Origin: Musa acuminata AAA Group
Taxonomy: Eukaryota; Streptophyta; Magnoliopsida; Zingiberales; Musaceae
Reading direction: 5' to 3'
Assembly: GCF_036884655.1 (NCBI RefSeq)
Contig: NC_088327.1
Coordinates: 17,183,501-17,247,500 of the forward strand
Length of the DNA stretch: 64,000 nucleotides
Positions 40,566 to 52,309 of the stretch are shown here, piece after piece (the stretch's first letter is position 1; each line of letters starts with the position of its first letter). A model generated the notes under the pieces. It had not been told where the DNA came from. It saw only the letters and a program-made list of their open reading frames with translations, and searched no databases. A program made the position numbers and the translations under genes.

Positions 40566-43500
40566 TTCTCCCCCACTTATCCCTTCGACGTCCTCGTCGA
40601 AGCCTTTATGAACACTGCAACTCTTCGCCTTTGCTAAGTCTTCAATCTTCTGCTCCAGCTGCAATGCGCCTCCTGGCTCCCAGCTGCTCTCCGCTGCTGT
40701 TTTTGAGTAGTCGAACCTTTGATCCGCCATGCTGCTTCAACTCGCCAATGACTCTGACTCTGGTGTGGGGTTGGCTGAGTTGTGTTGATCCTCGTTGATT
40801 CCTGCGGATCCACCAAATGAAGGAAAAGACCATTCTTACTGCGCCAGTTTCTCAAAATTTCCACATGCTGCTTGAACTGGGTGGATGCTTGTTGGAGCTT
40901 TAACGAGCATCGCCTCGCAAACTTCTGAAGTTTTGGGTCCTTCCTCCACAAAATCTGCTCATTGACTCTTCTTTCAGTTAGTTGTCACATCCAAGTAGGT
41001 TCGCATCACTTCCGCTTTCGATTGGCATTTCGTTGGGAAATGAAGCGGACAATCTACTCTCAGTAGCACTGATCACCGTTGGTGAGGATTTGACAACTAT
41101 TGTCTTCCATTATCTTCGAAGGGTCTTTGAACTTGTGCAGAGCTCCTCTGCTGGATAGATAAGAGAACTGGGGTACTCGGTTTCGCCCATTCTCTTAAGA
41201 GTTGAGAAGGCAAAGGTTACTTGACTTCGCCCGCCTCCTCGAGGTTGTACTTCATGCATCGAGCTGGTTACTGGCCTTCGCCTGCTCTTTGCTCACACTT
41301 CTGAAGCACTTGAAGTGTTTGCACTCCTTGCGTTGAGTTAGCTACTGTGATTCACCTTCTCAATGCCATTGAACTTCTGAAATGCAGGAAGTTTTCACCC
41401 CAACTTGGAGTAATTCTCTGATAGATGAGGTCGCCTCTGGGATTGTACCGTCTTCTCCATCAACCCTGCCGCCTACTCCACTGAGTAGCAAAGGTATAGC
41501 ACCACGTACTGCCTGCTTCGTTCCTTGGTCGTGCACTCTTGCATGACCCGAAGTCCTTCACTTACGGCTATCTTGATGAGAAACTTGTTGACACCGGTCT
41601 TACGAAGTTTCTTGGCCTCTGCCCTTCAGCCTTGTCTCGGTACTTGGAGATTGCCTCTGCATGCTCCACCTCCTCGGCCCCTTTCACGACCAAGCGCTCT
41701 CCCTCCGTGAGAGCAAGGGATCAATGACTTTGACGGAAGTCCCGCCTCTGCGGTACCATGGCGCTGCCATGCCCATGGCCCTACTATCCGTCGCCTCGCA
41801 TCTACATCCCTTTTCTTCACAATCAGTAGATATGCCTTCGTGACACTCCTCTGAGTCCACCTCCATTCTCACTGATTGCTTGATTTTGGGTAGCTAAGTC
41901 CCTCTGGACTTGTCGTCGCTTCCTCGCCCCTTTCGACCTCCTACTTCAACACCTCTGTGTTCTCCAAGCAGTCTGTTTGGTCGATGGAAAGACAGACTGC
42001 AACTCCCATGCTTGGCCTCTGCCATCACGTTGTAGGGTTTGCACCGATTCTGTTCTCCTTAGCTTCCTTGGTAGCAACGTTCGCTTACTCGGCCTTGTCC
42101 TCTGACTTGCCGGGCTCCCTTAAGCGAATATGAGCTCTGGAGCAGTCCAACTCTCCAGCTGCTTCGATCATACCTCTGCATGATCAAGTTCCTCCCATGG
42201 AACTCACTGGTACTTGCATTCGAACTTTTCCCTTGGTGGAACCCAGCCCCCATATGCTGATGACCAAGGCTTTCATCCGAAGCAAAATTCGATGCACGCA
42301 CGGAAGACCCGCCTCTGCAGTACCATGGCCTTCACTCCTTGAATCCATAGCCCTTCTTGCCGTCGTGTTGTTCACCGAAGTGGAGCTCCCAGTAGCTCCC
42401 GATCATACCTCCATATGATCTAGTCCCTCCCGGGACTCTGTCGTGTGTATCGCATTGCCACGAACTGTCCCACCACGATCCGCTGCACCATGTCGCCTCC
42501 TGGTGACATCTCCATTGCATTCTGATCCTTGTGGAATAAACTCGAATTGTGAACCCTCCATGTGTGGCCTCTGCCAATACATCGCAGGGTCTCCTCCACC
42601 TTTGATTTTGTTCGCTCCTTTGGCAATCGACCTTCATCCACCCACTCTTGGGTCACACCTAGATGAAGCACCGCTCTAGGACAGTCCGTCGCCTAGAAGC
42701 TCTCGAAGTCCATCGACTTCGTTGTAAATTGTGCACCATTGCCTGGATCCTGGGCCTCTGCCCCTACCAGCACAATCTCCGCTGCGCACCGCTTCCTTCA
42801 TAGCAACTCGAATGGCAACACTGTGGCATATTCTTCAAGAGTACCCGCCTCTGCATCCTCTTGCCCCGTGCTAAGGCCTTCTGAACTCAACTTCGCCTCC
42901 GCAAATTGAGTCGCCTTAGTTCCTCCATCAAATGCTCCTCCGAGATAAGGTGCATGTGCCCCGAAGCTCCCTTCGTCTTTGGCACCATGCAAGATGAGTC
43001 TGCTCCGTCAGAATGAAGGACCCATGGAACAACATGATCTTACTCTTGCCTCTGCAAGAGTTCATGTCCTTGACCTCTGTCTAAGGAAAGCACTGTGCCT
43101 CTGCTCCATGTTCCAACTTCTATGCTGGCTCCCTTCAAGCGGCTTGAGTACTTCGCCAAGTTACCCCCAAGTTGCTCCGCTCCTCGTTTTTTGCATTGAG
43201 TTAATGGTGGCCCTCACGCCCACCATTCCACGGGTCAGCCCTCCCTTGAGTCCGATCTCCATATCGACTCTAAGTGTGCCTTCATTTAAGTTGCTTCAGG
43301 TCGCTCCCCCACTTGATCTCGCAATGCATCCACCCATGCATTCTCTCGAGCGAGATCATGTGACAACTCCTCGCTGCTTGCTCGGTCCATTGAGCTTCGT
43401 GGAGTTGTTGTTTGTGATGTATTCCTCCTCAACATGTGAAGTCCGTCTCACATGATTCTCCCTCTGGGGTGCCGAGACTTATCCCTCCTGGATAACTGTC

Positions 43501-44241
43501 CCGTTGGAGCAACATCTCTCTTCGTTTCGGAGACCACCATCCCCTTGGACTACTCCGATCTGCTGAACAAACTGTGCATTGTTCTGCCTCTTGCAAACGC
43601 ACTTGCTAGATTGCGCCTCCACGTCAATACAGCCACCGCTGCACCCCTCCAGGCCTAGCAACATGCTGAACTCGTTGCACACTTCAGCCTCCTCCGGACG
43701 TATCCTTCGCATGCCGAAGAGAAAGTTTCAATGCTCCATGGCGCCGAGTCTCGGTCGCCTTGGGATGGCCACGAACAATCCATCGTCCGCATACAAGCCC
43801 ATGCATGAGTACCGAATTCTTCGAGTTAGCAATTCCCCTCACCTCTGTGAGCTTTGCACAACTCTTTCGGTCGCTGAGCAACTCATTCCACTTTGCATGG
43901 TCTCGTCCTTTTGCCAAGCGCCTCGCTTGCCTTGAGCACCATCAAGTAAAGTTGTCAACGTTGAGCCGTAGCTCAAACTCAGCCATCCCAACCTTTGTGC
44001 GCTCCAGATTCTTCCAAGCTTGCCTGTTCTCGTGGTGCCTCTTGCGCGAAGGGTGGGCCATTCCTCTGAATGCCAATCTCAGATGCCCGCTCCTATGAGC
44101 GACTCTTTTCCCTACATGTCTATGCCCGTTTTCCCTCAAACGGTCGCGCATGTGCTGACTGCCCTCAATGCAGCACCGCTAGGTCCCCCACGTTTGCATG
44201 TCAAGTGTTTCTATGAGTGCTTGTCCCGCTCTGATACCATA
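40566..44241 (-). mobile_element. non-coding interior of element C
   Basis: CT-rich on the plus strand, with purine tract at 40566-40582 and primer-binding site at about 44228-44239 (plus strand GCTCTGATACCA). I find no retroviral domain. The same interior, more decayed, makes up C' (48804-50569 and 53687-54891). Confidence 0.8.
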
Positions 44242-44688
44242 TGACACGGACTTAGCTGGTTTTGCCTAAGTCGTGCGGCACCCTTGCGCGTTCGTCCGCA
44301 AAGGTCAGCCTCCCCGAAGCCTCCCATTGTCCCTTAGGACCAACAAAAGAGAGAACGGGTTAAAGAGAACGCCTCAAACGGGATCCACAAGCAAACATCT
44401 CTGAAAAACACTTCATAGACAATGCAAATTACAAACAGACTATTACAAGCTCTGAACAGTGGCACAACAAAGGGTAAAATGGTCCATTACAGACCGAGAA
44501 GCTCTCGAGCGTGTCCACATGACACAATCTTTATTTACAAGCCTAAAGAGGCCACCAACCCAACTAAAATGGGACTATTAAGCCTTCGGCCGCCCCTTTA
44601 CATTCTGTACAAGGCATGAACATGCCAAAAGACACGGACATACATAAGCATTACATCAAACACCTTGTTTAGAAGTTTGTCCGTGACA
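44242..44688 (-). repeat. 5' LTR of element C
   Basis: 447 bp. Same ends as the left copy, followed by TCGC. Confidence 0.92.
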
Positions 44689-44856
44689 TCGCGGCGATCG
44701 AAACAGAGCAACTCTGCATCTTCTGCCACAGTCGTCGATCACCGTTGTTTGCTCCCCTTTTGCTACTGCTTCCTGACCAACGACCACCGCCGACGTTGCT
44801 TCCTAGTCGCGACACCACTGCTGCCTCTTGACCTCAGTAGCACCTCCCCTCCTTGC
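44689..44856 (+). mobile_element. leader of element A, middle piece
   Basis: Resumes the A leader (GGCGATCGAAACAG...) and ends ACCTCCCCTCCTTGC, where element D inserted. The phrase before C ends ACCTCCCCTCCTCGC, so the two insertions hit the same point of a repeated unit. Confidence 0.7.
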
Positions 44857-45321
44857 TGTCACGAACGGTCGTTGCGCACCTGCAACAACTTCGTTTAACG
44901 AACTGTTCGTCGCTTTTGCATGCTTGTATAGAGATAGCACTGTAAGTCCACAAACAACTGTTCGTTCTACCTTCTAAAGTCTTTGTTTTCTCCTTCCTCT
45001 CTTTTCTCTCTTGCACTCAAGGTGCTCGCTGAATTACTTGTAAAGCTTCCCTCTTCGCGAGACGTCAGGACTTGTCCGTCGCTCGTTTTCAATCTAATCC
45101 ACTTTTTGTTTTACAGGTCCTTCAGGACCTGTACGAGGTTGCAACTAGGCTAACCCTTTGCGGATACATACGTCACAAGGGCGCCTCATGACTTGGCAAT
45201 CCTAGCTAAGTCCAAGGAGTTGGCGCAAGGGTGCTTCACGACTTAGGCAACTCTAGCTAAGTCCGTCACTTTGCCGCAAGGGTGCCTCACGACTTAGGCA
45301 ATTCTAGCCAAGTCCATGACA
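44857..45321 (+). repeat. 5' LTR of element D
   Basis: 465 bp, TGTCACGAACGGTCG ... CAAGTCCATGACA, followed by the primer-binding site TGGTATCAGAGC at 45325-45336. Its last 120 bp contain three near-copies of a GACTTAGGCAA / CTAGCTAAGTCC phrase. Confidence 0.85.
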
Positions 45322-45756
45322 TTGTGGTATCAGAGCAGGCAAGCAATTCGAGTAAGCAGCGAAGAAACTTTACAATCTTGTCATGGCAAAGCATCATGGC
45401 GAATCAAGCAAGACGGGGCAAGCTGGACTATTGCCCCAAGCAGTCGCAAGTGGGCTGCAAGTGCAAACTCGCTCTCATGCTATTGGAGTCGCTCTGGAGG
45501 AGCATTGCAGCGAACATGATGAGTGCGAAGTTAGCTACTCTTCGCAAATGGAGGAGGCGTAATCTGGAGCGCCAACCGGGAAAAAGAGCCATAAGGAGAG
45601 ACTTACTGCGACGGAAACCCGTATGGATGTTCTTGAAGCGAGCTAGGAGGAACTCTACCAAGGCCAACGAAGGCTTCTTGGGGTAGAGAGCTCACAAGAA
45701 GAAGTTGAATCTCGAATCGACAAGGTTGAGGCCCAAGTCGATCGATTGACAGATTG
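45322..45756 (+). pseudogene. element D gag N-terminal stub
   Basis: A short frame from the ATG at 45383 (MAKHHGESSKTGQAG) reaches a stop near 45560. Further on, a different frame reads RMDVLEASLEELYQGQRRLL and then ESRIDKVEAQVDRLTD, a coiled-coil start typical of gypsy gag. It is cut at 45756 by an inverted LTR piece, so the capsid region is missing. Confidence 0.6.
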
Positions 45757-46145
45757 GCACGGACTTAGTTGGAATTACCTAAGTCGTGAGGCATCCTTGC
45801 GGCAAAGTCACGAACTTAGCTAAAGTTTCCTAAATCGTGAAGCACCCTTGCGCCAACTCCTCGGACTTAGCTGGGATTGCCCAAGTCTTGAGGCGCCCTT
45901 GCGACATATGCGTTTGCAAAGGTTCATCCTAGTTGCAACCTCGTACAGGTCCCGAAGGACTTGTAAAACAGAAAGTTGATTAGATTGAAAACAAGCGACG
46001 AACAAGTTTCGACGTCTCGCGAAGAGGGAATCTTTGCAAGCAATTCAGCGAGCACCTTGAGTGCAAGAGAGAAAAGAGAGGAAGGAGAAAATAAGGACTT
46101 TAGAAGATAGAATGAATAGCTGCAAGTCCATATACAACTGCTCAC
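45757..46145 (-). repeat. inverted, truncated D-family LTR
   Basis: The reverse complement of this stretch matches the D LTR from its GACTTAGGCAATTC end (here ACTTAGTTGGAATTACC) back to about the CAAGTCCATATACAAC phrase. It faces opposite to the D LTRs and lacks the LTR start. Confidence 0.75.
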
Positions 46146-46322
46146 CAGGTGCCGGGTGCGAAGGCAAGTTCCTATTAAGTTAACGTGCGAAACTTGCGAA
46201 GATTGTTCAACGCCCGACAATATACCGAAGCCTGATCCAATCGTGTGCCACCTGGGGGGTTCTAGGGTGCTGAGATGGTTGACATTTCGCATGCAGCTGC
46301 GGTTTGCAGAAGACAAGCCGTG
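46146..46322. other. unassigned 177 bp between LTR piece and element E
   Basis: No match elsewhere in the window and no convincing frame. It may be internal sequence of the D family or older debris. Confidence 0.4.
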
Positions 46323-48160
46323 TGTTAGAACCCTTGCAAATTCTAAACTTGGGGTTGATCTCTTTAGGGGATCGGCCTCCTTGGAACTCTATAGAGGTTC
46401 CTCCCTCCAAGTTGCTGCTCAAAGACTGCCGAAAAGATTCATCTATTGCTTATCAAAAGAGGAGGAAAACATGGCTATTTATAGGGCTTCTAAACCCTAA
46501 CTCCTAATAGGACTCCTACTCAAGACTCTTACTTCTAACCAACTCATAATAGGCCTCCTACTCAAGACTCCTATTCCTTTACAACTCCTAATTCTTCTCT
46601 AAGAAACAACCTCCTAATTTACCTCTTTAATAGGGGTCGGCTTAGGTAGGTTTTATATGAATGTCCCTCTCTATTAGGACTCTCCTGGCTAGAGTCCTAA
46701 CAGATCCGCCCTCTTCAAATCAGACTTGTCCTCGAGGCTGAGATTCTATGAACTCTCGGAACTTGATCTTCAAGTCGTCATAGTTCTCCCAAGTGGCGCC
46801 TTCTGCTAGTAAGTTCGCCCACTATATTAGCTTTTCAGGAGTGGATCGTCGTCGTCGGGTCACGATCCGTCGATCAATTATGGCACTCGACCGGGTCTGG
46901 AGTTCTCCTTGGGTAGTCATATTTGGTGGATGGCTTTAGGCTGTCTCCAAGCACCTGTTCACCACTTCCGTTTGGCCGTCAATTTGTGGGTGATACGTCG
47001 TACTCCTTTTTAATTTAGTGCCCTGCATCTGGAATAACTCTGCCCAAAATCTGCTCGTGAAAATGCAAGTATAATTTGGCACAAGCATAATGCGTCCTTT
47101 ATAGCGCAATTCTTTTGAGTCCCGACTGTAATGAGCCACGGAGCTTGGTGCTTCCTATAATTTTTTTTATGATCTTATTGGTCTCTAGATCTTCTTGTCA
47201 TTCCATCTTAATATCCTCAAGGAAGTCGTTGGTCGGAAGTAAAACGATCAAAAATTCAGCTTGCTCGGGTAGCCGCGAAAGCGCATCTGCAACAACATTC
47301 TCTTTCCCCTTTTTGCAAGTTATTTCATAATCATATCCAAGAAGTTTTGTTATCCATTTTTTCTGCTCGGGGGAAGATATCTTATGCTTTAAGAAATATT
47401 TTAGGCTTTTATGGTCGGTCTTGATTTAAAAGCGTCGTCCGATCAAGTACGGTCTCCACTTGGCCACCGCATGCACAATCGCGATCATCTCCTTGTCATA
47501 AATAGTCATTTTAAGATGGGAAGGAGATAATGCCTTATTGGAATAAGCGAGGGGGCGGCCATCTTGCATTAGTACAATACCAATTCCGACTCCGGAGGCA
47601 TCGGTTTTAATAACGAAAGTCTTGCCGAAGTCGAGTAGCGCTTATACGGGCGATGTCGTGATTGCGGCTTTAAGTTTGTCGAAGGCGGTGGTTGCTTTGT
47701 CGAACCATTGGAAAGTATCTTTTTTCAGCAAGGAAGTAAGTGGTACACTGATCTTTCCATCATTTTTTACGAACTTGCGGTAGTAGCCTATTAAACCGAG
47801 AAAGCCACATAGCAATTTTATGTTCCTCGAGGTCGGCCAGTTTTGCATTGCTCCAATTTTGGAGGGGTCTACTGCCACACCTTCCTCTGATATGATATGC
47901 CCAAGATATTCCACCTTCTGTTGAAGAAAACAAAAATTCGTAGTGGTTGTTGTGTGTTCAAAAGGTGGTTTTCGGTATGTCTTCTTCGCACACTCGTATT
48001 TGATGATACCCGGATCAAAGGTCCAACTTTGTGAAGATTTGTGCTCCCTTTCATCTAGCAATTCATAAACTACTGGAATTGGGTATTTGTCCTTGATGGT
48101 TATGCCGTTGAGAGCTCGGTAATCAACACACAATAGCCATGTTCCATCCTTCTTTCGTAC
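46323..48160 (-). mobile_element. truncated gypsy element E, same family as G1
   Basis: The 3' LTR is 46323-46702 (TGTTAGAACCCTTGC ... GAGTCCTAACA), followed leftward-to-rightward by the purine tract and minus-strand coding remnants parallel to G1. It stops inside RT near 48160, and the 5' LTR is gone. Internal deletions remove much of integrase. It preserves the [13 protein letters not shown] block without the fold-back found in G1, so it gives the empty site for that insertion. Confidence 0.85.
46703..48160 (-). pseudogene. element E integrase, RNase H and RT remnants
   Basis: Minus-strand pieces: an integrase core scrap [14 protein letters not shown] to [13 protein letters not shown] (46936-47060), an RNase H scrap (47340-47640), and RT from [20 protein letters not shown] down to GKISVPLTSLLKKD (47642-48133). 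The RT palm with the catalytic Asp pair is deleted, joining THNGH-like sequence straight to [11 protein letters not shown]. Confidence 0.8.
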
Positions 48161-48162
48161 GA

Positions 48163-48734
48163 GTTGATAATGCGTTTGTTGAATGTATTGCAGGGTTAAG
48201 TGGGGGAGAACATGAAGACAAAGTCACATAAAGCAAGGAGCAATGAGTTGATGTACGTGGACATCAAGCTTAATGGCCAAACAACCCATATAATGGTGGA
48301 CACACGCGCTACCCACAACTTTATTGCCGATCGAGAAGCAAAGCGACTTGGGCTGATTTTGGAGAAGAACCCAAGTCGGATGAAGGCGGTGAACTCGAAG
48401 GCCAAGCGGATCTTCGGGCTGGTAAAGGGAGTCCCCATCAAGATCGGGACTTGGAACAGGAGCACAAACATGATGACGGTGCCACTGGACGACTTTCAAG
48501 TGATTCTCGGAATGGAGTTCATGCACGTGGCGAAGTTGGTGCCAATGTTATTCCTGAACTCCCTATGTCTGATGGGAGGCGATGACCCCTATGTGGTTCT
48601 CATCTCTCGGATTGGAGCCAAGGACCCCCAACAAATATTGACATTACAATTGAAGAAAGGGGTACGAAAAGGAGAGTTAACCTTTATGACTGTCGTGAAG
48701 CTAGAGCCACTCGACGGGGAGGCCATTCATGAAC
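48163..48734 (+). pseudogene. element D aspartic protease
   Basis: The open frame from 48200 encodes NELMYVDIKLNGQTTHIM, then VDTRATHNFI at the active site (Gly of DTGA changed to Arg), then VPLDDFQVILGMEFM, the usual protease C-terminal block. It runs into C' LTR sequence near 48735. The retained catalytic Asp but altered Gly suggests loss of activity. Confidence 0.82.
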
Positions 48735-50879
48735 TTGCTGCTAAGCCTATTGCCAGCCCTTTACATGCTGTGCAAAGCATAAACAAACCAAAAGACACGG
48801 ACATTCTCCTTCACTTATTCCTTTGACGTCCTTGTCAAAGCCTTTGTCGACGTTACAACTCCTTGCCTTTGCTGAGTCTTTAATCTTCTACTCTAGTTGC
48901 AATGCGCCTCTTGGCTCCCAACTGCTGTTGTTGAGTAGTCGAACTGTCAATCCACCATGCTACTTTAACTCGCTAATAACTGACTCTAGTGTGGGGTTGG
49001 CTGAGTTGTGTTGATCCCTGTTGGTTCCTACGGATCCTTCAGATAAAGGAAAAGACCATCCTTAGTATGCGTCGGTCTCTCAAATGTCTCATGCCACTTG
49101 AACTGGGTGGATGCCTGTTGGAGCTTTAATGAGCATCGCCTCGTAAACTTTTGAAGTTTTTGGGTCCTTCCTCCACAAAATTTGTCCATCGACTCTTCTT
49201 TCACTTAGTTGTCACTTCAACGTAGGTTCGCATCACTTCCACTTTCAATTGACAGTCTGTTGGGAAATGAAGCAAATAATCTACTCTTAGTAGCATTGAT
49301 CACTATTGGTGAGGATTTGACGACTATTGTCTTCCATTTGGTTTCTTTAAAGGGTCTTTGAACATGTGCAAAGCCCTTCTGCTGGATAGATAAAAGAATT
49401 GGGGTACTCGATTTTCGCCTATTTTCTTAATAGTTGAGAAGACAAAGGTTACTTGACTTCGCTCGCCTCCTCGAGGGTTGTACTCCATACATCGAGCTGG
49501 TTACTAGCCTTCGCCTACTCTTTGTTCATACTTCTAAAGCACTTAAAGTGTTTGCACTCCTTGCGTTGAGTTAGTTACTGTGATTCACATTCCCAATACC
49601 ATCGAACTGTTGGAATGCAGGAAGTTTTCACTCCAACTTGGAGTAAGTCTCTAATAGTTTTGGTCACCTCTGGGATTGTACCGTCTTCTCCATCAACCCA
49701 ATCGCTTACTTCATTGAGTAGCAAAGGTACAACATCGCGTATTGTCTGCTTTGTTCCTTGGTCGTGCACACTTGCATCGACCCAAAGTCTTCCACTTTCG
49801 GCTATCTTGATGAGAATTTCGTTAACATCGGTCTTACGAAGTTCCTTAACCTTTGCCCTTCAGCTTTGTCTCGATACTTGGAGTTTGCCTCTGCATTCTT
49901 TACCTCCTTGGCCCCTTTCACGACCAAGCGCTCTCCCTCCATGAGAGTAAGAGATCGATGACTTCACGAAAGTGCCACCTCTACGATACCATGGTGCTGT
50001 CATGCCCATGACCCTACTGTCCATCGCCTCGCATCTGCATCCCTTTCTTCGCGATCAGTAGATTTGTCTCTGTGGCACTCCTCCGAGTTTATCTTCATTG
50101 TAACCGATGCTTGGTTTTGGGTAGCTAAGTCCCTTTGGACTCGTCGTCGCTTTTTCGTCCCTTTCGACCCCTTGCTTCAACACCTCTATATTCTCCAAGC
50201 AGTTCCTCTTGGTTGATAGAAAGACAGACTACAACTCTCATGTATGGCCTTTGTCATCATGTTGCAAAGTTCACACCGATTCTGTTCTCCTTAGCTTCCT
50301 TGGTAGCAACGTTCGTTTACTCGGTCTTGTTCTCTGACTTGCCGGGCTCCCTTAAGCGAATATGGGCTCTAGAGCAATCCAACTCTCCAGCCGCTCTGAT
50401 CATACCTCTACATGATCAAGTCCCTTCCATTGGACTCATTGGTACTTGCATTTGAACTTTTCTCTCAGTGGTACACAGCCCCCATATGCTGATGACCAAG
50501 GCTTTCATCTGATGCAAAATTCGATGTACGCACGGAAGACCTGCCTCTATCGTACCATGGCTTTCACTCTAATAAGACCCTAAGGTCTTATCGTAAAAGA
50601 AATGAAAGAAATGAAAGAAAAGAGGATGATCACTTCGAGGGGATCGGCCTCCTAGGGTTTGTCAAAAGACTTAATATTATTTTTTATAGATTGATTGCTT
50701 GATTCGTTGATTGACAAAAAGAAAGGGTTACATCATTATTTATAGAATTCCACCTAGGGTCCACTAGGACTTGGACTCTTAATAATAAATAAATATTAAA
50801 TAAACCTCAACTTGATTTTAACTGAACTAAACAGACTTAATAAACATTATTTAAAAGCTCAAAAAAAGGGTCATAACAA

Positions 50880-52269
50880 TTCCACCCTCTTCAAATCAGC
50901 CTTGTCCTTAAGGCTGAGCAACATCAAACTCGGGGAGCTTCTCTTTCAGCACTTCAACCATAGGCTATATGCAGCGCATCACAACCCATTGATCAAGTAA
51001 ATATGGTCTCCACTTTTTGATTATGTAAGCAGTAGGTCGTTCTTTCAGTGTAGTAATCATTGCAAGAAACTCCTGGCCTTGTATAATCAATTTTATCTTT
51101 GAACCTTTGCTATCATAAGTTAAAATCCGTCAATCAGTGATCTTTACTTCGAATCTGTCACAACCTTCAATGTGGTGGGCTAATCGGTCAACAGTTTCAC
51201 TGCCCAGAAAATTATTAGTGTTACCAGTATCAATCAAAACTATAACATGCTGATGTTCCAGAGTTCTGCCAATTTTCATAGTTTGCGGGTTAGAGTAGCT
51301 AGTTAATGCATGCATTGTATGTATGGTAGGTTCAACATCTTCATTAGAATCTATACCTTTATGATCGGAGTCCACATTCTTAGCTTCCGGTTCCTCTCCA
51401 ATTGGTTCAATTATCAAAAGTTGCCCTTGTTTACATCGGTGCTCCATACTCCATTTTTCATCGCAATGCCAGCATAAACCCTTCGCTGATCTTTCTTTGA
51501 GTTATTCTCGGGTTAGTCTGTGAATGTTAGGATTTTGATTGGGAGTAGATGGGGTGTGTTGCTTGCTAATCACTTGTTTATTGGCACCTCTGTTTCGACG
51601 ATATTCCATACTGATTTTTTCCTCATACAGGCATGCAAATGAAATCGCAGCTATCATAGTGCGGGGTTGACGAGCCTTAACTTCACATCGGATCTTTGGA
51701 ATAAGCCCTTCAATAAATGTATCCAGAAGTTGTCGTTCTAACTAATCTCTAGCTTGATTTGACAATCTTTCAAACCTGCTCTGATATTCCAACACTGTAG
51801 AAGTCTGACGAATTTTGGCGAGCTGCCTATCAACATTCTCGTATTCAGATGGTCCAAAGAGAATAACAAGTCTTCTCTTAAATGGCTCCTACGAGGAGAC
51901 TCTGTGGCAAGTTTCGTACCAATCATACCATTGGATTGCATCTCCCTTTAGTTGGATTGAGGTTATTTCAACCTTGGATTATTCTAGAGTTCTGTGAAAA
52001 CGGAAAATTTTTTCTGCCCTAGAGATCCAATTGGTCGGATCTCCATCTTCCCATCTCGGAAATTCCACCTTCATCTGCCCTTTTCTTGTATTTCCAGATC
52101 TGTGTAACGTAGAACTTAAGCTCCTATCTTGTTGAAATTTATTGAGGCTCTCCAGTAGGCTCTTTTTGAAATCATTAAGTGTTTCTTGTAGTCGGTTCTC
52201 AATTCTGATTTTCAATGCTTCCATTTGTGCTTTCACTGAGTTATCAGTGGCCATTGCGTAAGACTGCAA
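50880..52269 (-). pseudogene. element B gag-protease with fused tail
   Basis: From right to left: gag start MATDNSVKAQMEALKIRIEN (near 52254), a WEDGDPTNWISRAEKIFRF block, a broken capsid region (51738-51941), knuckle EHRCKQGQLLIIEP, and protease VLIDTGNTNNFLGSE with the catalytic Asp kept. The protease is cut after the IQGQEF block and joins directly to TTLKERPTAYIIKKWRPYLLD, then EVLKEKLPEFD and stop. RT and integrase are absent. Confidence 0.8.
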
Positions 52270-52309
52270 ATTTATAATCTCAACTCTTGTTTTTTGTGTC
52301 GGTTAAGGG

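Larger units (their letters stand above)
40119..44688 (-). mobile_element. LARD-like non-autonomous element C, 4-bp TSD TCGC
   Basis: 4,570 bp with LTRs 40119-40565 and 44242-44688, each 447 bp, differing at only two positions by eye (both C/T). TCGC flanks it (40115-40118, 44689-44692). Minus strand: primer site TGGTATCAGAGC abuts the right LTR, and purine tract AAGTGGGGGAGAA abuts the left. The 3.7-kb interior shows no gag, protease, RT or integrase in any frame, only short chance frames. The LTR terminus (CTAAGTCCGTGTCA) and purine tract match chromodomain gypsy element D, its likely helper. It appears to be the youngest insertion in the window. Confidence 0.88.

Noticed and set aside
40966..44244. 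Many 60-158 residue frames inside element C, such as 42979-43455
   Set aside because: The decayed relative C' does not keep these frames, and none shows gag, protease, RT or integrase motifs.
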